A stretch of DNA of 64,000 nucleotides from Eucalyptus grandis (GCF_016545825.1 NC_052616.1:54135716-54199715); one strand, 5' to 3'. Shown: positions 1-12,467, counted from the first letter of the stretch. Made by a program: numbers and translations. The notes: a model not told the origin generated them from the sequence alone.

Positions 1-1950
1 TGCCACTCGTGCCACCCGTCCGACAAGCTTGGCTGCGATCATGCCGCCATCCTCATCGCCTTGAGCCGCTACCACCACCACCAAGCCGAGCACCCTTGGC
101 CTTGAGCTCAACTTCGACGAACCGCCACCATTCGAGCCGCTAGTGTCACATTCTCGACGCCGTCGTGCCGCCGTCGGCGCAAGCTCACTATTGCCGGAAA
201 CCTATGAGTTAACTTCCTAATCGTGGATTAGGGTGTTAATTACGTATAGGGGGTGGTTAGTTTAATATTAGGGCAATTAGTATTTGCTAATTTTAGTTTA
301 GCCTTAATTGCGATTAAGGATGAGTTAGATTAAATTTAAGTGCGATTAGTTTAAATAATTAGGATTAGATTAATTAATCATGGTTAGATTATTTAATTTA
401 GTCTAGTTTAATTAATCATGATTTATTTAATTAATCATTATTTATTTATTTATTTAATCATAATTATTTTAATTAATTTCGATTAATTGTTAATTAATTA
501 TAGTTAGGCTAATTAATCGAGTTTAGTTTAATTAATCATAATTATCTTAATTAATAGTGATTAACTTAATTAATCACGATTAATGTAATTAATGACATAT
601 TAGCCGTTAAATAGAACTTTATGCCCGTTCTACTAGATGAATTTACACTTGATTTTGATCGTTTGAGCATGTAATGCCATGATGTTTGATTGCTTATATC
701 ATGTATTTTAAATGCTATTTTTCAAAGATGGTTTATTGGTAAGAAAATAGCAAACTTTGAGGTGTCGTGTTTGGACGTCGTATTTTACGTGATAAAAGGG
801 GCAATGATGTTTTAAAATGAAAGTGTGCAAAGTTTGACAGGTTGATTTCAAATACGTGACCACATGCGGTTATTTTAACGGAATTTTAAATGTAAAGATT
901 TTCTGAGATTTTTTATTTAAGCATGAACTCTTTTACACTAGGCTAATTGGCAGAAGATAAAAATTGGCTTGAGTGTTGGCATGCTCGTGTGGTCACGTAA
1001 TTAAACTCGTCATCCAATGGGAGTTTGGGGACGATGCCCGATGTTTATCGGATGCCTGGCGGGGGTCTGGATGCCGAGTCACGGTTGAAGCCGGACCAAT
1101 GCTCCTTTATGGAATGTCATCTAGGCAGAGGTTTTAGACGTTGCTGTGCCTAATGGGACAGGACGATGCCCGGTCATGCTAGAAGACCACCAACTCGCGT
1201 GTTGGCCGTGGCCCGAGGGGTCGTAATAATTGGAACGTATGTGAAGGATTGTGATGTATTGCGCTTGATTATGGGGTAAAACTGTTAGGCATGGTATGAG
1301 ACCTGCCAAAACGGGTTTTACCTTATAATCGGGACTCATATGGATGCTTGGTGCATGAGAGTTATGTGTTCTGATTACTGATTATGCTCGTTGTATTGAT
1401 AATGGCATATGTGACGTACTAATATGTAGGGGTGTGCCAAGGCAAGGTAAGATTGTACGCCGTTGCATGATTAGGCTGCCTTCGTACGAATTTGCATCTT
1501 AATCGAGGTTTAGGAAGTTGACTTGCTAAGATTTTATCTCACCTCGTTGTTGTTAACCATTTTTAAGGGCCGTAACGCGGGGCTCTACTAAGTGTGGCTA
1601 TGGTGGGTGCAAGATGTGACACTTTTTTGCTGGCTCTACCATTAGTGAAGTTTAGGTTAACCCAAATCCCTAAAGGTTTTTGAGAGAGTCGATAGGAAGT
1701 GGCAGTAGAAAGGCTTGTAATTATTAAACTTTCTAGGGATAACAGTGGATAAATAAATATGTTGTTTTCGGCAATATTTGCTGTGTTTTACTATCCCTGT
1801 TGTTTGTTTATTGACTGGGTGTTTATTTAATTCACTTCGACATGCGTTTAATCGAAAGATAAAAAGAATGGGTTGGCAACGCGTCCTAAGACGTCACAAT
1901 CTAATCGACCGCCGAGGGATGTTTGCGTGCTCAGGATTTGGGGAGTGACA
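1..1950 (+). repeat. LTR remnant, 3' portion, Ty3/gypsy-type
   Basis: The right end (GCGTCCTAAGACGTCACA, then CCGAGGGATG, then GGGGAGTGACA) parallels the terminal part of the Tekay-like LTRs that end at 22045 and, on the other strand, at 31063. The TAATTAATC-rich block at 230-600 and the AAGGTAAG stretch near 1443 also match the order of features in those LTRs, but the copy is clearly more diverged. It looks like the 3' part of an LTR entering from outside the window. No internal coding region follows, so it may be a solo or truncated LTR. Confidence 0.6.
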
Positions 1951-3206
1951 ATCATACTTGATTTTCTCAATATAACACATATTATCTTTCAATAGTCATC
2001 ATATAATTACATAAATCAAATGTATCAAAACAGCACGCGTAACCCTTCAAGAAAGGTTTGTGGAATCATCTCACAGTAACTCAAAAGTACCGACAAAAGT
2101 ACCGAGTACTCTATCCATCTTTATACAACAAATGGATCCTCACTTCCATATATAAGTATATGTCAAGTTACTCTTATCTTAGTACATAAGTTTCACAAAA
2201 CCAAAGAAGACATTTACACATTACTTGAGCCATTGATCTCGTGATCCTATCAAATTAGCGAGAAACAATATTAAATTTGGGTAACACTCTATCTCAACTA
2301 CGAAATAGTTATACTATGCCTAAACTTTAACAAAACAACTCCTATGCGCTAATAAATCGCATACTCAAAGTAATTGAACAAGCCATTCACAACATGGAGC
2401 TTGAGTGCAAAATTTGGTCACGCTATAACTTTCTCCACCTAACCCCATTTGAAATGTGTTTTTAATCAATAGAAAGCCCTTCAAACATATTATAAGAATC
2501 TCAACTTGACCATCCCAAAATCAAGCCAAAAATCAACAAAATAAGGGCCCGAAGTTGCTGGACATGTACTGTTCACTACGTGCTGGAAACTTCAAAATTT
2601 TGTTTCAGACAAACCATAAGCTTAAATTAAGATCCGTAAAATCCTATGACTTCAAGACACCATGAACTATCATTTCTATTAAAAAAAAAAAAGTGGCTCA
2701 AGGACTCAAAAATCAGACCTCGCCGCTTGATTTTTCCAAGATTCCGAATTTGAACCCTAAACTCGGAAAATACTTTGATTGGACGAACGATGGGCTTGAG
2801 CACTTACTAGACATTGCACTATGGAGTCGAGTCAGCTTAGCAAAGCATCCATGAAGTATACATGCCAAAGCCCTTCTCTTCTTCCTTGTTCTTCTTCTTT
2901 TTCTTCCTTTCCCTCTCTATCTCCCTATTTTGGTCGAGGAGCTCTCGACTTCTTATTTAGCCAAGCCCTCCCTTCCTTTTGCTTTTTTTTTTTTTTTTTT
3001 TTACTTTTTCAACCTATTTTTCCTCCTATTCTTAAAAAAAAAAAAAAAAAAAAGTGGATCCCATCACTTATTGAAAAGTTAAATATTATAGCAACAATTC
3101 ATGTTCAACTTGGCAATTGAGGGTAACAGCCTTTGGTCAATCAAAGCTTGATCATAAGAAGATCAAGTAGATTAAATGATTCAAAATATGAACCCAAGAT
3201 TCTACT
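1951..3206. repeat. LTR-like dispersed repeat, no gene seen
   Basis: No coding signal. A block at about 2400-2830 (AGAAAGCCCTTCAAAC, then a CTGCTGGA-like stretch, then CAAAATTTTGTTTCAG) recurs in diverged form at about 26340-26720. In both places a CT-rich tract follows, so both are probably pieces of one LTR family. Homopolymer runs lie at 2680-2691 (A), 2982-3002 (T) and 3033-3052 (A). The 99-codon frame at 2821 runs through these tracts and is not credible. Confidence 0.4.
3202..3206. repeat. Left target-site duplication of the outer gypsy element
   Basis: CTACT directly precedes the LTR start TGTGACATC and is repeated at 22046-22050, directly after the LTR end GCGTGACA. The match fixes both element boundaries. 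Confidence 0.8.
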
Positions 3207-6007
3207 TGTGACATCTTGAAAATTCAGTTCGGATTTCGATTGGATAAGTTGGGTCTTTCATTGACGCGACTATAATGCTTTTCTCTAAGATGGCTACTCA
3301 TGAGATAATTGATCTATCGGTGAAGCCGTTAAGGGATTTTAAACGCAATAAACTTGAGAATTCGAACAGGAATCGACGCTCGACCGCCCTAGTCTACAAG
3401 GGTCATTATGGCACAATTACAAATCAATTAGAGACCGGAGATAGATCAATTCGACTGAGATGTGTGATTAAAGTGTGGGTAATTCCACCTGATTGCAAAA
3501 TTCTTGTCGATCGGCACTAGACCGATTTTCTATCATTTTTGGTATTCTATGTCCGTATTTGAAACATTGAGATTTTCACGACCATCGAGGGTCGCCAATG
3601 TGCCGAAGAGGCATATTGTGGTCGAAGAAAATCAACCACGGGTCATTGCATCAAAAATTCCTAAAAGCTACCCAATAGGTTAAGTCACGCTAAAATCACG
3701 TCGATTGAAATTAACAGGGATTTTGAACCCGATTTCAGAAATTGAAAGTTCTGCCATGTCACGATCTATTTTAGGGACATCGACTCATCCTCCGAAGAAT
3801 TTTAGAGATTCCGAGATTTTTACGGAAACTCAATTCAGACGTTGCGGAAAAATAACGGAAATTCAGATCGGCAAAGTCGAAGGAAATTTGTACTTCCAAG
3901 CCGAGTCTTTGGGTGTTGGGGATGTGTAGAAATTTATGGGCTTTCTTCTTCATCAAATTGGACGTCGAATTGGGAAATTTCGTGGAAGAATTGAAGCTTA
4001 TATGGTGAAATTCGGAACCATGGAAGGGGCTACAAAATTTGGCTTCAAAATTTGATTTTTGGTGGATTTATTTCAAGAAAGAATTAGGGGACATACGTTT
4101 ATTAAGGGGATAGAATTTACTGACTTTGGGCCCCATTTTTCCAAGCTTCCCGAGCTCGTCTCGGCTGCCTTATCTTCTTCACGTTTCTACTTCGTCAAAG
4201 ACCTCAGCTGTCCTGCCTTTTTCTTCTTTTCAATTTGCTTCTTTGAAGACCTGTTTGCTTCCCCACCGCTTCTCCTTCGACAGCCAGCTCACGCCTCCAC
4301 CATCTTTGGTCTCCCAATCCTCCACTCGGTGAACAACTTCAATGGTTCCTTGACTCCAGCCTCCACCAAAAGTCTTCCAGTCGACCGCCACACGCCCACG
4401 TTTCCACCGGATCTTCAATCCAGCTGCCCTGAAACATTTGCTTCCCACCGAGTTCTCCATTTGCTGCCATGTCCGTCCACCGTGAAGCTGCTGAGTCAAA
4501 GTTAAACTCCAGCAGCCCACGAAGTTCTCCATCGAAGCTGAATTCCCCTGCATCTTTCCCCCACGCCAGCCATGAATTTCAACTGCCGCGTCCAGTCAAT
4601 CCAAAACCAAACCGAAGCTCTCTTCCCCATCTTTGACCCTAGCTGGTCCCGTCTGTCTCGTTGCCCTCTTCGTCCGCGTCTTCAGCATCACCTCCTTCGC
4701 TGCTTCGGGTGGCTCAGCCCATGAGCCCACGCAAGTAAGCCTAACGGCAGCAAGCCCGCAAACTCCAGCGCCACCTTCAGCCCACGTGAATTTTAGCCGC
4801 AAGCCTTTCGAAGCCCATCTTCGCTGCAACAATTCGGCCCAAGAATTCAGTAATTCAGCCCACTTGAAGTCACCCCAACAGCCCACGAGGCAAGCCCAGC
4901 CCAACTCAATAACAAATCTCGGTTTGGGCTGAGATTTGTTGGACCAGTTTTCGGCACGGTCCAAGCCTGTTGACGCCGCCACAAACCCGAGTTTCGGCCA
5001 CCGTCGCACCGCCGTTATGGTGAACCAGTTTTCGCATTAAGCCGGTGAGTTTACCTACTAAACTCTACTTAGGTTGTTAATTATGCTTAAGTGGTGTTTA
5101 GATTATGCTAGGCATGTTTAGGTGGTTAGATTAGTTTAATTAAATGTTGATTAGATTAGTGGATGGATTAATTAGTCTAATTATGTGATTAGATTAGTAT
5201 AATCTTAATTAGTCTTTTAATTAATTATTGCATTTAATTATTTATTTATTTTAATGCAATATTATTTGATTATATTATTTTATATTTAAATTAAATTAAT
5301 TTTCGAAATTTATTTAATTATTATTTAATTAATATTTTTCAAATTATCTTGGGAGAGCCGTTTGTTAGAATTTCGCATTGATCACAGCCGTGTGGTTAGT
5401 TTGTTCAATTGATTGTTATGTTTGTGAAATTGAGTGATGGTTGTGAAATGTTAGTATTTTAATTGGAAAATACCATGTGTCGGGTGTTGACACCGAAAGT
5501 GGTCCTTAAGTACCAAATCAGCTTGGGTGAGTAAGATAGATCTATAGCAGCTTTAGGGAGCATTAACACCAATATAGATCTCTAGCAGCTTCGGTGAGCA
5601 ATAATACTTTAGCACTTTGATGAGTACTATAGATATCAGCTTCGGCAAGCAATAGTTGATTTAACGGCTTCAACGAGCACAAGTTATTTAGCGGCTTCGG
5701 CGAGCACAAGTTATCTAGCACTTCGGTGAGCAATAGCTGATCTAGCAATTTCGATGAGCAATAATTGATCTAGCAACTTAGGTGAGCAGTGTTCGAATTG
5801 ATAGAGTTTATAGATGGCATCGATGGTATGAAGTCGAATGAGTCGGCGATTGATGGTTGAATTGAATTGAATTGAATTATTTGGTCGGTTATTTGATTAT
5901 GCGGCATGCGGGGAAGGATCTAAGGCAAAGGTAAGTCCTCGACTCGTACTTGTGCATATTTTCTTCCTAGTTGGAGTTTAGGGGGTGAACTTGCTGAAAC
6001 ATTATTT
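3207..6007 (+). repeat. 5' LTR of the outer gypsy element, right end deleted
   Basis: Starts TGTGACATCTTG and aligns through its length with 17586-20398 of the 3' LTR. The alignment stops at CATTATTTCATGGTTA, the junction with the nested element. By comparison with the 3' LTR about 370 bp of LTR are missing on the right. It includes a GC-rich, exon-like block (4130-5030), an AT-rich block (5150-5345) and a minisatellite (5535-5800). Confidence 0.8.
5535..5800 (+). repeat. LTR-internal minisatellite (AGCAGCTTCGGTGAGCA units)
   Basis: Roughly eight degenerate units of about 26-30 bp built on AGCnnCTTCGGTGAGCA plus an AT-rich spacer. The same array occurs at 19925-20165 and, reverse-complemented, at 31660-31900, so it belongs to this LTR family. 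Confidence 0.75.
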
Positions 6008-6498
6008 CATGGTTAGGCTACATCATAGCCCTAACAAAAGAAAATTAAAACATAGTAGAAGAATAAATAAAAATACAGATCAAACCCAGCATCTTGAATT
6101 AAAGAACAAGAATTCTGTCACAACTTTTGTCCTCTCTTCAAAATACTTGAAAAACTCTCAGAAGAATGAAAAACGATCTAACCCCCCAAAACCCGAGCTA
6201 CTCTCTCTGGCTCTATTTATAGGATATATCCCAGATATCTATCTCCCAATGCTTGTAGATAACATTAGGGAACAACATCAAGAATTTCCTGATTTGATAT
6301 CCATCTTCCACTGCTTTTATTTATTTATTTGAATTCCTGATAGTTGCCATTCTTTTCCTTATCTTCTCCATATCTCATTATTCTACATAAACAAGGAAAA
6401 TTCAAATAATCAGAAGGAAATCCAAATATCTTCTCATAGATACTGCATTAATTGCTGCCTAAAATAGGTAAAATAACTCTATTTTTATAGAGTTATCA
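6008..6498 (-). repeat. Partial 3' LTR of the Athila-like element
   Basis: Near-identical to 13139-13624, which is only the first part of the 1157-bp 5' LTR. The remaining roughly 671 bp (equivalent to 12468-13138) are absent. On the minus strand the LTR starts TGATAACTC directly after the polypurine tract. Confidence 0.8.
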
Positions 6499-6512
6499 AA
6501 CCCCCAAATTTA
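6499..6512 (-). other. Polypurine tract
   Basis: Minus-strand AAATTTGGGGGTT lies immediately before the LTR start TGATAAC, in the usual plus-strand primer position of this class. Confidence 0.75.
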
Positions 6513-8057
6513 ACATTTTGCTAGTCCTCAAGCAAAATCAAGACATAATGCATACTCAAGCTAACAACCTCCTCCATGACATCTTTCCATAATTGCTCAA
6601 ATTCACAATTAAAAAAAAACACAAATTTCATCCAAACATTGAAATCGATTTATAAGTTAAGATCAATTCTCACTATATGATCCAAGTGTGTGTGTGTGAG
6701 AGTCCTCATCTTTTTCGAATTATATGCAATCCAGATAAATTCACATTGACATGTAACCTCTAAAAAATTCTCAATAATTATGATCAAATCTCATAGGTTT
6801 GCTTTTCATTCCTCTCTCCACTAATGTAAGCTAATTATCCAACCAAAAATCAATAGGACTTTTCTCGGGTTGTAATGTAAGGCTGGGCTAAAGGTGAGAT
6901 AACGGAAATTTTAAGCTCAAATCACCCATCAACACGTTGATTTCTAGGATCTAATTAGAGCCAATGTCATTGTCCAATTTCACTCCTTCAAGATAATTTT
7001 TCCGCCGCCATATATCACCATTTTTTCCTTTTTTTTTTTTCTCTCTTTTTTCTTTTTTTTTTTTTTTTTTTGAATTGCTTTATGGTGGAGTTTCTCCCAA
7101 AGTCTCTCCTAATATAACATGAAAATTTCCAACCCATTGAGTATCCAAAAGGCTCACTCAATTGAAAGTTGGATAGGGAACCATAAAAGCAATTTTTTTT
7201 TTTTTTACAATACACCCAAAACAACCATAGCAATCACTTTTTTTTTTTAATACTCCATCCTTCCTCCCAAATTTCTATCACGCTCAAATAATTTTTTTAT
7301 CCCAAAAGAAAATCAACGTGTTCATAGGGCATGGGACAATGATATAATTTGATAATGGCTAGGCTAAATATATATGGGTGCCAATGAAAAATTGGGTAGT
7401 AATTAAGGCTCAACGGGGTGACTATGGATAAATAAACAGGGTTAGCTTGAAAGGTTCAATCGATCCAAAAATTGCCTAAATCATTTTGTTAGTTAGATTT
7501 AGCTTAGGATTTCGCCTCAAGAGAAAATCAAACAAATTCTAAAATTTGGGTGAAATTTAAGAAAATCACATACTTCACAAGAATGTTCTCTAGATTTACA
7601 CACAATTCAAAAATTAAGGACTTTTAGTGCTCGGTAAGTGGATCAACATAATCAGAATTAAAATTAACTCACGAATTAATTGCAAGTTTAAATAAAATTT
7701 AAATTTTCCTAAGAATCGTAAAAATTCACAACCAGGAAAGCAATCATGATAAAAAATTATCCAACAATTTGTCTCCCCCCCAAACTTGAATGAAGCAGTG
7801 CCCTCAATGCGAAAAATAGAATAGGAAGAAAAAAACTTCCCTGGTTGTAGAATAAGTCCATAGATGATCTTGATGATTAAACTCTTGAAAGGTTCTCCCT
7901 AAAAATTAACCTGGATAAAACAGAGAAAAGTTAATCTTTTTTTTTTTTTGCAAAACATAAACTTAAAAATAAATAAAAAAAACATAATTAAAATGCTTGG
8001 GTTGCCTCCTAAGAAGCGCTTGCTTTATAGTTTTAAGCCAAACTATCTTAGATGTCG
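6513..8057 (-). other. 3' non-coding region of the Athila-like element
   Basis: About 1.5 kb between the integrase stop and the polypurine tract. It contains several T tracts (7021-7070, 7192-7206, 7238-7248, 7938-7949) and no reading frame worth reporting. An env-like frame, found in some Athila relatives, is not visible. Confidence 0.6.
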
Positions 8058-9308
8058 CTATTCTGAAGGATGAAGTTCAATGGTGGTCTTCTGCTTGTTG
8101 TAACCACCTTCGAAGTAGGGCTTTAAACGTTGACCGTTCACTTTGAATGTACCCTCAGTGTCATGCGCAACTTCAACTGTTCCATATGGGAATACCTGTG
8201 TAACTGTAAAAGGACCAGACCATCGAGACTGCAACTTTCCTGGAAAAAGTTTAAGATGAGAGTTATAAAGTAAGACTTTTTGACCAATTTTGAACTCTCT
8301 TTTGAATATGTGCTTGTCATGCCATCTTTTTGTACGCTCCTTGTACAACTTAGAATTTTCATAGGCCTCATTGCGAAATTCCTCCAATTCATTCAGTTGC
8401 AATAATCTTTCTTCACCTGCAGACTGCATGTCAAAATTTAGAAATTTCAATGCCCAATATGCTTTATGCTCTAATTCCACTGGTAAGTGACAAGTTTTTC
8501 CAAACACTAGCCTAAAAGGAGACATTCCAATTGGAGTTTTGAACGCTGTCCTATAGGCCCAAAACGCATCATCAAGTTTTATTGACTAATCTTTCCTAGA
8601 GGCATTCACTGTTTTTTATAAAATTCTCTTGATTTCCCTATTTGAAATCTCTACTTGACCACTAGTTTGAGGATGATAAGGGGTTGCAACTTTATGTGTG
8701 ACTCCGTACTTACTCAAAAGTGCTTCAAATTGCTTGTTGTAAAAATGTGTCCCCCTATCACTTATGATTGCCTTAGGAGTGCCGAATCGGGTAAAAATAT
8801 TTTTCTTCAAAAATTTCACCACAACCTTAGCATTATTTGTTGGCAATGCTACAGCTTCTACCTATTTAGACACATACTCCACAGCCACTAAAATGTATAA
8901 ATTTCCATAAGAAGGTGTAAAGGGTCCCATAAAATCAATACCCCAAATATCAAATAATTCACACACAATAATGTTGTTTAAAGGCATCTCATTTTTTCTT
9001 GAAATATTTTTAGTTCTTTGACACCTATCACATGAAGCTACATAGGAGTATGCATCTTTAAAAAGTGTAAGCCAATAAAATCCAAATTGTAAAATTTTAG
9101 CTATAGTTTTTGTGGCACCAAAATGGCCACCTGTCTCTCCATCATGACAATGATGTAGAATGTTTACCTTCTCTTCATTTGGAACACATCTCCTTATGAC
9201 CTGATCTGCACATACTTTAAACAAGAAAAGTTCTTTCCAAAAATAATTTTTAACATCAGAAAAGAATTTTTTTCTCCTGTTGATATGATAATTCAGGAGG
9301 AAGAACAT
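8058..9308 (-). pseudogene. Integrase of the Athila-like element (broken)
   Basis: Read from 9308 downward. The N-terminal zinc-binding module has HHCHDGETGG, then CDRCQ (HHCC). The catalytic core has D in IDFMGPF, D in ISDRGTHF and E in TSGQVEISN, so all three acidic residues are recognisable. The C-terminal part (8525-8058) has [22 protein letters not shown] and a GPF-type end with [11 protein letters not shown]. The protein is split over at least three frames with stops near 8862 and 8610. Integrase inserts the cDNA copy into the host chromosome; this copy cannot make an intact one. Confidence 0.85.
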
Positions 9309-9323
9309 TACTTACCAAATAAT

Positions 9324-9960
9324 TTACAAAGTCAGCATCCCAAGGAATTTTTGTGGACTTGATGGAAAAAATTTTCTCATCGGGGAATTCCAATTTGCGG
9401 CTGCCATAATTGGTGCTGATATTAACTTCTCCTTTAAAGTGTTAAAAGCTTGCATGCATTCAACAAAAAAATTAAAAGGAGCATCTTTTTCCAAAAGATT
9501 AGAAGGAGGTTTAGCAATTTTTGAAAAATCTTTTATAAATCGCCTGTAAAATTCTGCATGCCCCAAAAATCCTCTGGCAAGTTTCACAGATGTTGGCGGA
9601 GGTAATTTTCCAATGACTTCCACTTTGGCTCGATCGACTTCTATTCCATTTTGAGAAATTTTATACCCGAGCACTATTCCTTCCTGCATCAAGTAGCTTA
9701 ATTACCTCAGCTTTCACTACTTCTTGCATCTTCGGGTTCAAATGCCTCTGAGGTTGAATAGTGTGTTTATATTGCTCCTCCATCAAAATTTTGTGCATGC
9801 AAATTAAATGACTAATTCCCTTGATATCAGCTATTTTCCATCCAATTGCCCCTTTATGCTCTCTTAATACTCTGAGCAATTTCTCCTCCATCAAATATGT
9901 CAAAGAAGAAGATATAATTACTGGTAAAGAAGAAACTCCATCTAAATAAGCATATTTCAA
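9324..9960 (-). pseudogene. RT/RNase H remnant with the catalytic cores deleted
   Basis: The upstream part (9960-9684) carries the RT N-terminal motifs AIGWKIADIKGISHLICMHK and EVIKLLDAG. The next bases switch frame directly to MQEGIVLGYKISQNGIEVDR, which lies beyond the YxDD motif in family members. The join is at ATGCAGGA (about 9682-9689), a sequence that can code for both edges. The RT palm with the metal-binding aspartates is therefore missing. A second junction near 9385-9400 goes from the start of the RNase H region (LISAPIM) into FPDEKIFSI, upstream of the integrase, so RNase H is lost too. Confidence 0.8.
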
Positions 9961-10026
9961 ATGAGAAGGTAAGGGTTTGAATTCAAGAATTGGAGGCTCT
10001 TCAATTGATGGTTTAGGCTTTGTAAT

Positions 10027-10815
10027 CTATTGTCCCAACTCCTCAAATTTAATTGCCTTTTGCCTTGAATATGGTGGAATTGCCTCCATGAAATTTGCGT
10101 ACTCCTTTATCTCCTCATTCTGAATATCTTTGTCCATTGGTTGAATCAGACATGCTTCAAGTGGATCTTCAAAAATATTTTCCTGAAAAACCTTATTCAC
10201 CAAATTGTCAACTGTCTCAACTCTAAAACAAGAATTATCATCAGATGGATATTTCATTGCTTTAAAAACATTAAATGAAACAAGATCATCTTGAACTCTA
10301 ATAATCAACTTCCCTTGTTGTACATCAATAAGAGCTCTTCCTGTTGCTAGAAAAGGTCGACCTAAGATAAGTGGTATCTCAAAATCTTCCTCCATGTCAA
10401 GAACTATGAAATCTGCAGGAAAAATAAATTTGTCAACTTTTACCAAAACATCTTCCACAATACCTCTCGGATATTTAATTGATCGATCAGCCAGTTGAAT
10501 TGACACTGTGGTTGCTTTTACCTCGCCCAATCCTAATTTCTTGAAAACTGAATAAGGCATTAGATTAATACTTGCACCTAAATCACATAATGTTTTTTCA
10601 AAGTAAGAATCCCCAATAGTGCAAGGAATAGTAAAACTCCATGGATCTTTTAATTTCAGAGGCAATTTGTTTTGTAGGATGGTTGAACACTCCTCATTTA
10701 ACTTTACAGTTTCATAATCCTCCGGTTTCCTTTTGTTTGCCAAACTCTCCTTCAAAAAGTTTGCATCACTAGGCATTTGCGCTAAAGCATCTGCAAAAGG
10801 AATGTTAATGTGCAA
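10027..10815 (-). pseudogene. Aspartic protease region of the Athila-like element
   Basis: An open 262-residue frame. The active-site region is a D/G-A-S variant: CDLGASINLMPYSVFKKLGL. Downstream is the ILGRPFLATGRALIDVQQGK flap and hydrophobic block that marks retropepsins of this group. The family processes the Gag-Pol polyprotein. The frame itself is open but is cut off from gag and from RT by stops and shifts, so it is treated as part of a dead element. Confidence 0.8.
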
Positions 10816-12250
10816 TTTTTAAATACATCAATAAATTTAGAAAATTGCTTATCTATTTTGTGCTGCTGGAGTTGCTGAGAGAATGGAATTGGCGGCACAT
10901 ATGGCTTGGGATTATCTGAAAAAAGTTTACTCTTGCTTGTCTCATTTGATTGTTTATTGTCCACATCTTCCTTATCTCTGATAATCTCTTCTTCTTCCAC
11001 TTGTTTACCACTTCTTAGGGTAATAGCCTTTATGTTTTCAATTGGATTTTTCTCTGTGTAGCTCAGCAAAGAACCTTGTTGTCTCCCTGACATTATGCTT
11101 GCTAACTGACCCACTTGCATCTCCAGATTTCTGATTGAAGCCTCTTGGTTTTGAAATCTCACATCCGTGCTTTTGATGAAGTCATGAGTTGTGTTAGCAA
11201 GTTTGGTGACTATGTCTTCCAAATTTGACTTTGACTTTGTCTCTTCGATTGTTTGAATCCCAGTGGTCTCGTCACATTCTGACTATTCCATGAAAAATTT
11301 GGATGATTGCGCCATCCCGGATTGTATGTGTTGGAGTAGGATTATTCTGTGACCTGTTAAAATTCCCAACAAAGTTAGAATTTTCACTAGATTGTTTGAA
11401 AGTATTACCTACCTGACACTCTGTGCTAACATGTCCTCCACCACAAAAATCACATGTCAAACTCTGAATTTTCATGACTGAAATACTCATATTATCAAGC
11501 TTTTTGTTGAGTGTTTCAAATTGTGCAGCAATTGCAGCAAAAGCATCCACTTCATGAACTCCGCTAACTTTTTGCATTGGTAGTCTCTCGCAGGCCACCG
11601 ATAACTATTGGACGCCATCTCCTCTAATAGATTGTAGGCTTCTTCTGGTATTTTATTAGTTAAAGTCCCCATTGCAGCTGCATCAATCATAGAATGAAGA
11701 TTTGTACTAGAGCCATTATAAAAGTTTATACCTGCATCCATACGGGTAGTCCGTGATGTGGGCATCTCCTAAGAAATTCTTTGAATCTTTCCCATGCTTC
11801 ATATAATGATTCATTATTCATCTGCATAAAATTAGTAATACCGTTACGCATCTTCGCAGACTTTGCAGGTGGAAAGAACTTACCAAGAAATTTCTGAGCC
11901 ATATCATTCCATGTAGTAATTGATCCTGCGGGAAGAGAAGAAAACCAATTCTTAGCTTTATCTCTAAGAGAGAATGGAAATAATATCAATCTAATAACAT
12001 CATCTGTAACTCCATTATATTTAATGGTGTCACAGATTTCAAGAAAAGCATCGATGTGAGCGTTTGGATCATCGCTTGGTGGCCCACTGAATTGTACTGA
12101 TTGTTGAAGCATCTGAATGAGTGACGGCTTGATCACAAAGTTGTTTGCTTGAATTGCAGGTCTTCTGATACTTGATGTGGCGCCTTGAACTGTTGGCGCA
12201 GCATAATCTCTTAAGAGTCTACGTGGATTTTCATTATCACCGTCTGCCAT
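10782..12250 (-). pseudogene. Gag of the Athila-like element (broken)
   Basis: The start at 12250 (MADGDNENPRRLL) is followed by a capsid-type region with LFPFSLRDKAKNWFSSLPAG and YEAWERFKEFLRRCPHHGLP. The frame shifts near 11750 to one with EEAYNLLEEMASNSY, then again near 11500 to one with a CDFCGGGHVSTEC zinc knuckle, and continues (11222-10782) as QVGQLASIMSGRQQGSL. Gag forms the particle that packages element RNA. The order of blocks is right for the family; at least two shifts break it. Confidence 0.8.
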
Positions 12251-12440
12251 CTTCTTAATATGATTTCTCTGTTCTCTCAGTCACCTTTTGAATGTACGCT
12301 CGATTTCTGGATCAAGTTCAACAAGTTTCCCTTGTTGGCTACGTGTCACAAACTGATGTACACCCTAAAAAATAAAACAAAACGAAAGCTAGATAAAACT
12401 TAGAATTATCTGGTATCAATATTAATTAGTATTAAACAAA

Positions 12441-12461
12441 CGATCCCCGGCAACGGCGCCA
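12441..12461 (-). other. Primer-binding site, tRNA-Asp type
   Basis: Minus-strand TGGCGCCGTTGCCGGGGATC is the usual tRNA-Asp 3'-end complement of Athila/Tat elements. It lies seven bases inside the LTR end (TTATGAACA), which fixes the true 5' LTR as 12468-13624. Confidence 0.8.
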
Positions 12462-12467
12462 AAAACT

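Noticed and set aside
4059..5009. Frames of 99-148 codons on both strands
   Set aside because: They fall in the 5' LTR, are not kept in the other LTR copies in the same frame, and carry no domain.
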